Source: Beroe ovata
Taxonomy: Eukaryota; Ctenophora; Nuda; Beroida; Beroidae
Direction: 5' to 3'
NCBI GenBank assembly: GCA_946803715.1
Contig: CAMPET010000147.1
Coordinates: forward strand, 77,348-141,347
DNA: 64,000 nucleotides
Shown here: one piece after another, positions 38,390 to 48,063 of the stretch
How the letters are laid out: every line of letters starts with the position of its first letter
How positions within the stretch are numbered: the stretch's first letter is position 1
Program-made: the position numbers and the translations under genes
The notes under the pieces: model-generated
Database searches by the model: none
Told to the model about the DNA's origin: nothing
What the model saw: the letters and a program-made list of their open reading frames with translations, nothing else

Positions 38390-40219
38390 ATGATACGCAG
38401 CTGTTCATTGAGGTTTTTGGACAGGACTTTGAAAGGCCATGTCCGTTTGTTCAGTGCTGCATGTTCATCTTTAGATAGAACTAGGGTTGGATGCTTCTCT
38501 GGTTTTTGGGGTGATTCCTGTTCATTTGCATCCCAGCAGCTTGTAAATAAAGGAGAGATTGACTTTCTGGTAGGTGACTATCTAGCTGAAGTGACTATGT
38601 CTATCTTGGCCGCAATGAAAACCAAAAACCCCCAGCTTGGATTTTGCCCTGACTTCTTTGAACATCTTGCTCCAGTAGGACCTAAGATCATCGAGAAGAA
38701 AATCAAAGTAGTAGTAAATGCTGGAGGTCTTAATCCAGAAATGTGTGCCTCAAAACTTGATTCTTTGTTATCTCAGTTTGGCTTGAATCTAAAAGTTGCT
38801 TCGGTCACTGGAGATGATCTTATGAACAAGAAACTGAATATGCCTGAACTGGGGGGCACCAAGTACAATACAATGAACTGCTATCTTGGAGCAGAGCCAA
38901 TTGCATTTGCTCTTAACAATGGAGCTGATATCGTGATTACAGGAAGATGTGTTGACTCAGCACTTGTTCTTGGACCCCTCTTACACAGGTTTGGATGGGA
39001 GATGAACGAATTTGATAAATTAGCTCAGGGGTCCCTAGCAGGTCATCTTATTGAATGTGGGGCACAGTCAACCGGTGGAAACTTCACTGATTGGCATAGA
39101 ATTCATGACTTCAGTAATATAGGATTCCCAATTGTGGATGTACAATCTGATGGCACTTTTAGGTTAACAAAGCCCAAGAAAACTGGTGGGCTGGTATCTT
39201 TTGGAACTGTTGCTGAGCAAATGTTGTATGAAATAGGAGATCCTCAATGTTATGCCCTCCCTGATGTCAACTGTGACTTTTCAAATGTGCTTCTGAAAGA
39301 GGTTTCTGAAGATGAGGTCGAAGTAACTGGAGCAACTGGTAAGCCACCATCTAAGAATTACAAAGTAAGTGCGACCTATATTGATGGTTATAAAGCAACT
39401 TCAATGGCGCCTATGATTGGCCCTAAAGCTGCTCAGAAAGGTTATTTGAATGCAATGAGTATAATTGAAAGGTGTCAGAAGATATTCAAGAAGACAGGTT
39501 TAGGCGATTTTGAGGAAATAAATATCGAAACACTCGGGAGTGAGTCCAACTATGGAAAAGATGTTAACTCAAGCCTGGCAAGGGAGGTAGTTCTCTGGTC
39601 AAGTGTAAGGCACAAGAGCAAAGAGGCACTGAACCTATGGGCCAAGGAAATTGCTGGTGCAAGCACTGGAATGGCTCCAGGTTTCACAACTCTACTTGGT
39701 GGCAGACCCAAACCAACTCCTATCCTTCAATTCAAGCCATTCTATTATCCAAAGGAGCTGGTTGATATCCATGTGAGCAATGGAGAATATCAGGCAACTC
39801 AAACGGAACATAGTTTGACACAACCCTCCTCTCCAAAGGAAGATATTACAAAACCTGAAGTAAATGAAGGGGACTTTTCCTACAGAATTGAAGAACTTGC
39901 ATTCCTGAGGAGTGGAGATAAAGGGAACTCGGCAAATCTTGGGATAATTTGCAGGAGTATGAAGCTATATGAAATTCTTGACAGAAAGTTGACATCAGCT
40001 GTTGTTAAAAACTATCTAAGTTTCCTCGGTAAAGACCTGCAGGTCACAAAGTACAATCTTCCTGGGGTAGGTGGATTTAATTTTGTCCTCGACAATTCTC
40101 TAGGTGGGGGCGGGGTTGCTTCTCTTAAAAGCGACCCTCAGGGAAAAGCCATTGCTCAAATATTCTCAGATTTCATTGTCCAAGGACTCCAAGAGAAGCA
40201 CAAATATTTCTCTGAGTAA
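38390..40219 (+). CDS. AtuA-family (DUF1446) acyclic terpene utilisation-like protein
   Basis: A single exon encodes 609 residues. After a basic, hydroxylated leader that looks mitochondrial (residues 1-28, starting MIRSCSLRFLDRTLK), the AtuA core runs from about 33 to 460. Landmarks are VGCFSGFWGDS, LVGDYLAEVTMSILAAMK, NAGGLNPEMCASKL, ITGRCVDSALVLGPL and AQSTGGNFTDW. A separate C-terminal module (about 505-605) contains ELAFLRSGDKGNSANLGII and is the small ferredoxin-fold domain that follows AtuA in many homologs. AtuA is required for growth on citronellol and geraniol in Pseudomonas, but its reaction is undefined; eukaryotic homologs are known mainly from fungi and scattered lineages. An acyl-CoA or branched-chain catabolic role in mitochondria is inference. 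It lies 1.06 kb downstream of the thiolase gene on the same strand. Confidence 0.88.
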   Translation: MIRSCSLRFLDRTLKGHVRLFSAACSSLDRTRVGCFSGFWGDSCSFASQQLVNKGEIDFLVGDYLAEVTMSILAAMKTKNPQLGFCPDFFEHLAPVGPKIIEKKIKVVVNAGGLNPEMCASKLDSLLSQFGLNLKVASVTGDDLMNKKLNMPELGGTKYNTMNCYLGAEPIAFALNNGADIVITGRCVDSALVLGPLLHRFGWEMNEFDKLAQGSLAGHLIECGAQSTGGNFTDWHRIHDFSNIGFPIVDVQSDGTFRLTKPKKTGGLVSFGTVAEQMLYEIGDPQCYALPDVNCDFSNVLLKEVSEDEVEVTGATGKPPSKNYKVSATYIDGYKATSMAPMIGPKAAQKGYLNAMSIIERCQKIFKKTGLGDFEEINIETLGSESNYGKDVNSSLAREVVLWSSVRHKSKEALNLWAKEIAGASTGMAPGFTTLLGGRPKPTPILQFKPFYYPKELVDIHVSNGEYQATQTEHSLTQPSSPKEDITKPEVNEGDFSYRIEELAFLRSGDKGNSANLGIICRSMKLYEILDRKLTSAVVKNYLSFLGKDLQVTKYNLPGVGGFNFVLDNSLGGGGVASLKSDPQGKAIAQIFSDFIVQGLQEKHKYFSE

Positions 40220-40448
40220 ACGTTTGCATTTCTATCATAAACATTCAAATGATATGTCAGATAAAACTATTCCTTGAGAGATTTCCATGTATATTGTTTG
40301 TAGCTGTTGATTTTTATTTTAAGCCTGCCATTTCGAGATTAGTTCAGTCTTTACTCAGTGTTGTCTTACTATTATCTCTTTCTTTGGCTGAAAATATGCT
40401 TTTTCAGTAATTGCCTATTAATTCATACGTCTTGATAGGAAGGCAAAA

Positions 40449-41385
40449 ATGCATATTCGCTGTGCTACCACATCAGATCTCATGAACATGCAACACTGTA
40501 ACTTGCTATGCCTCCCAGAGAACTATCAAATGAAGTGAGTGGGAAATGGTGTGAATCCAATGATTTCAATTGAATGTAATGGTTCTGTAAGAGTTGTTAT
40601 CTATTGCTACTCCATCACTGCCAGGTACTACTTTTATCACGGACTCAGCTGGCCTCAACTGAGTTATGTTGCCATTGATGAGAGTAATAAGATATGTGGA
40701 TATGTCCTGGCTAAAATGGAAGAGGAGCCAGATGAGGCGAGTAATTGAAATCGTGAAGATTCTATAATATCTTGTCTAATTTCATGCTTATTTCGTCTCG
40801 TGTCGATAACATCTGACCTCCCTTACAGATTCCCCACGGTCATATAACGTCTTTAGCTGTAAAGAGGTCGCACAGAAGACTCGGACTGGCCAAGAAGCTG
40901 ATGGACCAAGCATCACGGGCTATGGTTGAAAATTTTGCCGCCAAATACGTATCCCTCCACGTGAGAAAGAGCAATAGGGCGGCGCTTGCTCTCTACACGC
41001 ATGTACTGAAGTTCCAAGTTGATGATATTGAGCCTAAGGTAACAAATAGGAATCCTCAGTTTTAAGATGAGACATAGTTCTCTGAATTCGAATTCTCTGG
41101 TATCATTTCTCACTTCTCTCCTCTATTCAGTACTATGCCGATGGGGAAGATGCGTACGCTATGAAGAAAGACCTGTCCCCACTCCTAGAACAAGTGGAAC
41201 AGACGAGAGAACAGTTAAAATGTCTTGGCAAGCGACCAAATCTGGGGAAAGGGTTGAGTATCGAACCTCCCATAAACGGAAAGTTGCACTGCAACGATCA
41301 AGCACAACTGGAGGATCAGTTAGAGAAGTTGAATTTGAGTACTGCTGATCCGAACATTTTTGATGACGTCACTGCCGCCAAGTAA
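40449..41385 (+). CDS. NAA10: N-alpha-acetyltransferase 10 (NatA catalytic subunit)
   Basis: Four exons (40449-40534, 40625-40736, 40829-41038, 41131-41385) give 220 residues (human NAA10 is 235). The N-terminus, [20 protein letters not shown], is almost identical to human NAA10. Next come [16 protein letters not shown], the acetyl-CoA-binding RRLGLA (R/Q-x-x-G-x-A, about residues 82-87) of the GNAT fold, [18 protein letters not shown] and [11 protein letters not shown]. The C-terminal tail is polar and poorly conserved. NAA10 with NAA15 acetylates N-termini of nascent proteins at the ribosome. Intron 2 must use a GC donor (GAG|GCGAGT) to keep the frame [17 protein letters not shown]; using the GT three bases downstream would break it. 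The gene starts 230 bp after the AtuA stop. Confidence 0.94.
40737..40828 (+). other. GC-AG intron of NAA10
   Basis: The donor is GAG|GCGAGT and the acceptor CCTTACAG|ATT. Phase 0 on both sides and alignment to the highly conserved PHGHITSL block require this GC donor rather than the neighbouring GTAATT. GC-AG introns are a known minor class with otherwise strong consensus, as here. Confidence 0.85.
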
Positions 41386-41766
41386 ACGATACGACGTCAG
41401 CCTACATCATCTATATATATATACGACAAGCGTGTCAGTCACCATCATCGGATTCCAATGTATTTGTTACCTTAGGATTAGTTAATTTGATAAAACGGAA
41501 TTAGGATAATGTGTTGTTGGTGATTATATTATATTGAATCGTGGTTGTGAGTCATGTTGTGACCACAATCTTGAGTGAGATCTGATGTTCTGAACATTTT
41601 CATTCAATTTTACACAACCTTGTTTCATTTCATTCGACATAGTATTGACTATTGACTATGATTGTATAGTCAGGAGTGCTATTCTTCATTCAATTTGTCA
41701 ACGCAGTGAAAATAGAATAGTGATTAATACCTCTTTTAACTCTAACTCCCTCAGGGCAAATTGGTG

Positions 41767-43674
41767 ATGTTCCAAGTCGACAGAACGTCCACCCTTGCCA
41801 TCCACCTTGCCGCCTGGTCCCCCACGATGGATCTCCTAGCTCTAGCCTTTGAGACTGGTGGTGTGAGCGTGGTGAGGGCGTGCATGTCATGGCAAGAGGT
41901 GTGGACTATAAAGGAGGAGGATAGTGACGGAAGAGGGGTAGAGGGACTGGTATGGAGGGCGGATGGGAAGGTCCTGGCTGTGAGTTACCAGGGAGTGATG
42001 AATCTGTACAATGTGGAGGGTGGATCACTCATACACTCCTCTCTGAGCGATGATCTGGCGACAGCGTGGTGTTCTGTTCCCATGACAACCAAATCACACC
42101 ACGTGTCCCTCACTCCCACCTACCTCCCGCCTTTGGAGGATGTTAAGACAGACATTCTCACTACTCGAGAATTGCTTGAAACCAGGAAAGATCTGAATGT
42201 TATGTTGGTGAAGGATAAGGAGGGTGGTTGTCTGAAGATAGCTGCGCAAGGAATCTTACTGGTCAGTGAACTGAATGTAACTGGCGTTGCGACAGCAGGG
42301 CTAACCTCAGATGCCAGAGAATTGTGTGTGATTTCCGTTGCACAGGAGGGGCAAACACTCTGCACCCTCTACGACACATCCATCCTCTGCTCCCATCTAA
42401 ATAATATCAGTGAAATAGCCGTTGTGTACAGCAAGGTCCTATCTCTATCAGAATACCTGCTCTCCACTTTCAAAGCCATGACAGACTGTTGGGATGATGT
42501 CCTCTCGGAATTCAACAAGAAATTGTTCTCGTTCCACGTGTCAATTCACCCTAGCAACCTTTCTGAGCAACTTCTGCATCTCCTGGTTACTGGTATGGCG
42601 AGCATTGAACTGGAAAACTTCCTCGTTAACACTCTCAAGGAGAAGGAAATATCGAAACTCCTAGCCTCAACCTCGCAATCGTACCAGGGAATTGAGAAGC
42701 TCATCACTCGTAATTTCATGTGTTGTTGTTATGCGCTCGCTACACAACTTCAGACGTTGCTCGGTATGTCGCGATGGTATGATAGGTATGAGACTCTGGG
42801 GTTGAAAGAGAATTCCGTTCAGAATTCCATTGACAGACTATCAGCTCTCATGATAAAAGCGCAAGAGCTTTTGCAGTGCATCTCAAATTCCAAAGCGAAA
42901 TTGAACGCATTCTTGAAATGGTTGCTAAAAGCAACAGTATCGCTGGGTGAAGAAACGAGCACAGCAGTGAAACTTACCGATACGGAAATAAATCTGGTCG
43001 TGGAGTTCCTTGAAACCGGGAATTTGTTTGCATGTCGTGCTGACACCACTCACTTCAAAATTGACACCGTCTGGCAGTACTTCTCTCACGATGATTTGAT
43101 CGTGCCGCCGGACTACTTCAATAACAAGATTCTCGATGATGTTGTCAAGATTATCGCGGATAAGAAGCCTCATCTCAACGTCGAACCATCCACGTCCCTT
43201 GTCAAATCTCATAAACTCTTCTCCGATTCGTTGCTAGATTGTTTCGACCTGAACATCCCCAATCTGGGGACTCCCCTCCACTCTCTCCCCCTCACACCCC
43301 TCTACACTCTAGCCCCTGATTGTAAAACCGTCAGATATGTCAACGAGCACAATCTCGTTACCATGGTGACTATGTCTCGTGATCATGGAATGACGTTAAC
43401 CAATCAGAATCGACACATTGTCCCCGATAAAATAACGAGTATCTTCGGATACGACAAGGATTTCATACTGGTAACTGAAAATGAGGAATGCTCCACAACC
43501 GTGTGTATATGTTATGAGGATGATATGGTGAGGAATGAGCTGGGTGAGGAGTTTGATAAGATTTTCATATCAGAGAGCCGGAGACTCGGTGCGATCTTAT
43601 CATCTCAGGGTCGGAGAATTCAGATATTGGACCTTGATGAGGATAATCAGTTTGGAGAAGAGGGGGATGAGTAG
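41767..43674 (+). CDS. ANAPC4: Anaphase-promoting complex subunit 4
   Basis: A single coding exon of 635 residues (human ANAPC4 is about 808). The ATG at 41767 follows an acceptor-like CCTCAG at 41750-41755. The N-terminus reads as the start of a WD40 propeller (LAAWSPTMDLLALAFETGGV, then GLVWRADGKVLAV). The middle contains the ANAPC4 helical segment (LLHLLVTGMASIELENFLVN, KLITRNFMC, RWYDRYETLGL, FLKWLLKATV, INLVVEFLETGNLF, VWQYFSHDDLIVPP). The end, RRLGAILSSQGRRIQILDLD, matches the C-terminal LSSNLRHVRVFEMD region of ANAPC4, followed by an acidic tail. ANAPC4 is a platform subunit of the APC/C ubiquitin ligase. The shortness comes from a reduced mid and C-terminal region. It lies 381 bp after NAA10. 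Confidence 0.88.
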   Translation: MFQVDRTSTLAIHLAAWSPTMDLLALAFETGGVSVVRACMSWQEVWTIKEEDSDGRGVEGLVWRADGKVLAVSYQGVMNLYNVEGGSLIHSSLSDDLATAWCSVPMTTKSHHVSLTPTYLPPLEDVKTDILTTRELLETRKDLNVMLVKDKEGGCLKIAAQGILLVSELNVTGVATAGLTSDARELCVISVAQEGQTLCTLYDTSILCSHLNNISEIAVVYSKVLSLSEYLLSTFKAMTDCWDDVLSEFNKKLFSFHVSIHPSNLSEQLLHLLVTGMASIELENFLVNTLKEKEISKLLASTSQSYQGIEKLITRNFMCCCYALATQLQTLLGMSRWYDRYETLGLKENSVQNSIDRLSALMIKAQELLQCISNSKAKLNAFLKWLLKATVSLGEETSTAVKLTDTEINLVVEFLETGNLFACRADTTHFKIDTVWQYFSHDDLIVPPDYFNNKILDDVVKIIADKKPHLNVEPSTSLVKSHKLFSDSLLDCFDLNIPNLGTPLHSLPLTPLYTLAPDCKTVRYVNEHNLVTMVTMSRDHGMTLTNQNRHIVPDKITSIFGYDKDFILVTENEECSTTVCICYEDDMVRNELGEEFDKIFISESRRLGAILSSQGRRIQILDLDEDNQFGEEGDE

Positions 43675-43919
43675 ATCGGTTGATAGATTTGTTTTTTATT
43701 GTAGGTACTAGGTATTTATTTGCTATTTTATCGTGTATTTCAACCTTTTCTATTTCAAACATCTATCTTTGAACTATAATTCTGCATGATTGAATTTTCG
43801 TCTATACAAGAATCTATAGTTTATACTGTTTTCTATTGCTTGATGATTTGATAATGATCAACCATTCATTTTCAAAAGGAACATGTCAGTCAAGTAATAC
43901 AACCCAAATATATTGGACC

Positions 43920-46347
43920 ATGGTGGTAGGTTTTTGAATCAGGATATTCATTCCTACGATTTCAATAATTTGCATCCAATTCATATGATTGTTCATAAAA
44001 TAAGGGTTTCAGTTCATTACCTACCTCTAGCTAAAGTGGTGAATATACCGTTTTTCAGAGTTGGTTAGGGTACGGTAACTCAGCTACTGTATCCATTGTG
44101 TTAGATGATGAAGAAACCAGAGCCACAGTCCCTGTTATTCTTGACGAGAACAAACGAGAGAATCAGGTGTGTGCGCTGCTCCTTCGCAAAGTTATATTCC
44201 CCAATATATATGTATATCTGTTTGAGTTTCCCACTTCATTTTTCTCCTCAGCATCTATTCTATGACGGAGATAATGTCACGGGGAAAGTTGTTCTCAAGC
44301 TGAAGCAGGAGGGTAAGAAGCTCGAGCATCAGGGTATCAAGATAGAGTTCCTCGGACTAATCGGTACGTTGTGAGGTATAGATTTGGAGCGATGATATCA
44401 TGCATCATATAAAATAGTCTATTGAATAATTAGTTCTGAGCTTTCATACTCTAATTAACCTGATATCTCCTCAGAAATCTACTATGACAGAGGAAATCAC
44501 TACGAATTTGTAAAACTTGACAAAGACCTGGCACGCCCTGGCGATTTGATGGAATCATGTTCATTTCCCTTCGAATTCCTTAAAGTTGTAAAACAGTTTG
44601 AATCCTACAACGGACGAAATGTTAGATTGAGGTGTGTTTCTGTACTTTGCTACACCTTTAATTGTGTACGGAAGTTTGGGGCACATTTTTGTTGTAATTT
44701 AAACCCTGTGTACGGAGTAGTGTCTAGTTACACAGATAAACACAGTACAAGAACTCCACTTGCGCGAAGTATACCACAATTCAGTTATACCAAATGAGAT
44801 TTATGAATAGTAGTAGTTTGAACAACCAGTTCGAACAGGAAACTAGTTAATTCTATATCTAGAAAGTCTCGTTAGTTCTTACTCGTTTGTTATGCGGCCC
44901 AAAGTATCACGTGACCAAATCAAACCATTAAGATACGTATAGTTGATAATTTTCACCCTGTTCAGGTACTTCCTGCGAGTAACAATATCTCGTCGACTTG
45001 TGGATATTATCCATGAAAAGGAGGTGGTCGTTCACCAGCTGTCCAGTTATCCGGAGACGAACTCGTCACTGAAAATGGAAGTGGGCATTGAGGACTGCCT
45101 TCATATTGAGTTCGAATATAACAGGAGCAAGTGAGTCGACGATGCATCAGGATACGGGACCGTTCTATTCAGGATTTTTCGCATTTTGACCACCCCTTTC
45201 GTTATCATCCGTGATCATTGTCAACCCTTCTCGCAGAAGGGGAATGACCCAACCCCCCCTTCTTGGTGATAGATATAGCAGTTATATCCTTGCATGAAGA
45301 ATGTCGCTTCGTTTTTCAAGCGATCAATGATTATCAAAATTCAGGTACCATCTTAACGATGTGATAGTTGGCAAAATCTACTTTATCCTTGTTAGAATCA
45401 AGATAAAACACATGGAATTGTCAATCATCAAACGTGAAACAACGGGATCGGGTAATAATGGGTGCCATTCCTTATCATGTCCTAAATTCCGTGTTCCATG
45501 TTCTACGTTGTTCTATTTCTAATGTTCTATATTCTATGTCTGGTAGGTCCGAACACATACAATGAAAACGAGCAGATAAGCAGATATGAAATCATGGATG
45601 GAGCGCCTGTGAGAGGTGAGTAGAAGTGATAATCTCAGTTTTTGAATGGATGGTATAGCGATTAGCAATGTCTGTAGAACTGGAAAATGTTACCATCTTG
45701 TACACTAACTTGTATACTTTACAATATATACTGTACCGAAACTTGTACGGTTATCTGGATAACTTTTCCCAGGCGAATCGATACCAATCCGACTGTTCCT
45801 GTCTGCATACGACCTTACTCCGACAATGAAAGATGTGAATAAGAAGTTCTCAGTGCGATATTACCTCAATTTGGTCCTTGTTGATGAGGAAGACAGGAGA
45901 TACTTCAAGCAGCAGGTGAGATAGCTGTGTGTGTGTGTGTGGGGGGGGTGTTGGTGTTTTTGTGTTTTTGTCTGTGTATTTGTGTGTCTGTGTCTGTTTT
46001 TGTGCGTGTTTGTGTGATATATTGAAGGGGGATGTGAAGGACCTACTTTGGTATGGCAAATCGAGGTCCGTCGCAAACTGAGCGTTTGTTTTCGTAGCGC
46101 GCTAGGTAATTGTCGCGGTGTGTGTATAACGCGCGCACTGCTCTCACGTTCGTTCACATTGATTATGTTGTGGATTACATGTGAAGACGAGATAGCGATG
46201 CGATATTCTGTGCATTTGACAATTTGGTTGTATTTTGACCTGAATAAACGTCTCCAGGAAATAACACTGTGGAGAAAATGTCCTTCGTCTCTAAAACCTG
46301 AAAATAGGGGCGTTATAGCCTTGGAGACGACTTCCAACGGTTCTTAA
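43920..46347 (+). CDS. VPS26: Retromer subunit VPS26
   Basis: Exons 2-9 are 44059-44166, 44252-44363, 44475-44631, 44966-45130, 45345-45451, 45547-45615, 45773-45915 and 46258-46347, all in phase and totalling 317 codons including the stop. They match VPS26A/B, not VPS26C: GYGNSATVSIVLDDEETR, FYDGDNVTGKV, LEHQGIKIEFLG, YYDRGNHYEFV, KMEVGIEDCLHIEFEYN, MDGAPVRGESIPIRLFL, RYYLNLVLVDEEDRRYFKQQ and EITLWRK. The protein is arrestin-fold and, with VPS35 and VPS29, sorts endosomal cargo. The start lies on a tiny exon; ATGGTG at 43920-43925 in ACCATGG context before GTAGGT is my best guess, giving MVSWLGYG, but this is uncertain. The C-terminus after LWRK is short and divergent. The total is about 318 residues against 327 in human VPS26A. 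Confidence 0.9.
45926..45960 (+). repeat. (TG)n and poly-G tract in VPS26 intron 8
   Basis: TG repeat beginning about 10 nt after the donor of exon 8, followed by a run of G and T-rich sequence. Confidence 0.8.
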
Positions 46348-48063
46348 ATCGCAGACGTAGAAAGTACAGATGACAACTTGATGCATAATTTGCCTGATTT
46401 GTTTCAGCTTTAATGTTTGACATTTGCGATACCAAAAGCTTGAACTTTTTTGATTTGTGTTTTGATTTTTTGAACCGAAAATGTGAAACATCAACATGTG
46501 ATTTTCAGACTTAAACTCGGAATTGATTTTGAATTATTGTGGTACTTTACGATTTTGCGTCTCTTGTGTTGGATAATTGATACTGAACCAAAATCCAATC
46601 ATGCTCTGCCTGGCAAATATTATTGCAGCACAAGAGTATATCGTCGCAGATAAGATAAGATGAGTGTCCTTGGCAATAATGAAGTGATTACTACTTAACT
46701 ATACTAGTATGTGATGCGTATCATGATCCAGATCACTATAACTTTAGTGATAGGAGCGATACTACAGTAGTACAGTTATCATAAGATAATGATTTACTTT
46801 GATTACTATCTTAAATGTTAAAAGACAGGTGTTGAATGTTGATGTTAGTGAATTTAATATAGAAAATGAATTTATTGTGCTTGATTCATAGCCTCAAGCT
46901 ATTTCCTGTGTTGATAGTATTGGCATGTCGTGTGTGTTATCGGCGACTATGCAAAGTGGGAATTTATAGCAAATAGGATCATGAGTACACAATCACAATG
47001 TAGGATTGTAGGTGTTCCCGGCCCGGGCTGCGCTGCGTTTGCCGGATGATATCTGTCCACTGTTTCTTGTGCGCCTTCATCGAAGGCTGAAGCAGTTTCC
47101 GAAACTGAGTTTCGGCATTCGATGAAGGCGCGCAGCTGTTGCCGGATGTCATGTTATCTATCCACTTGCGCGCGCCTAGGCCTTACATATAGAAGGCCGA
47201 AACAGTTTTGTGTTTTGGCCTTGGCCTTCAGCTTCGATGAAGCGAAGGCGCGCGCGCAAGGAACAGTGGAGTAGTGGACACATGGCAATATGGCATCCAC
47301 ACGGACACGGCAAGCAGCTGCGTGACCCACTGACCCAAATATTTATACTCCGCGCCGCGCGTCTAGACGGAGCTCCGTGTTTACAATTCACAATTTATAC
47401 GATTACTTCTCAGAGCTGAGCAGATCACCGAGTATTGAGTAAGATAAAAAAACGCGCAACGTGTGCACAGTCACAGCGAACTAAAACAAGGGGCGCGCAT
47501 GAATGTGTGCTTCTTATTTTAATTAGCCCGGCGATAGTATACAGTATAGGCCCTCTGAGGTTGAGCGTATGCGGCGCGCGCGCGTAACACGGACGTCGGA
47601 CCTATCGTAGACAGTTTCCCCCAATTCCATTTTGTAATAACACAGCAGATCAATTTCATATCAATACATCAAATATTAAATTGTGTAGAAGGTCATCAAT
47701 TCGTATAAGCACCTACCAATCTATTGTAAGAAATCTTATAAAATAAAGAAGCTGATCATAATGTGTATAACTGAGGCCAGAAACAATGTGATATCAGTCG
47801 ACCTAATTAACAGATAAACAAAAAATTACATTTGATATAGTCAATAAAGCTAACAGTTATGTCAATTTTTGTTGCTAAGTGTCTCATATGCACATCTAAA
47901 ATAGTATTTAAGCTATTTGTAAAATCTATGTGCCAAGTGCAGTTTAGTTGACTTAGTATTGACTTATGAGGCAATGAAAGTTAATATACACAGTAAAATA
48001 ATATTCAGATATTCCTTGATTGAAATTAGGTCGTATGACCGAAATTTAAATGACAAATGATTG
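46348..48063. other. Intergenic, convergent VPS26 and four-TM gene
   Basis: No gene found. It includes a CpG-rich fold-back element (47056-47270) and further GCGCGC patches to about 47590, then AT-rich sequence. Confidence 0.6.
47056..47270. mobile_element. CpG-rich fold-back element with inverted ends
   Basis: The two ends, TCCACTGTTTCTTGTGCGCC and the complement of the sequence ending at 47270, are inverted repeats of about 30 bp with small gaps. Inside, a perfect 14-bp inverted repeat (47071-47084 and 47118-47131, GCGCCTTCATCGAA) encloses a smaller perfect stem (CAGTTTC/GAAACTG). A partial direct repeat of TGCCGGATG...TCCACT occurs at 47040 and 47141. No clear target-site duplication or coding capacity. 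Fold-back or MITE-like origin is inferred. Confidence 0.6.

Noticed and set aside
43041-43070. TGACACCACT words in ANAPC4 resembling the minisatellite
   Set aside because: They are in conserved coding frame and only two copies; probably coincidence.
43920-46347. VPS26C (DSCR3) as the identity
   Set aside because: KMEVGIEDCLHIEFEYN and MDGAPVRGESIPIRLFL are VPS26A/B signatures.
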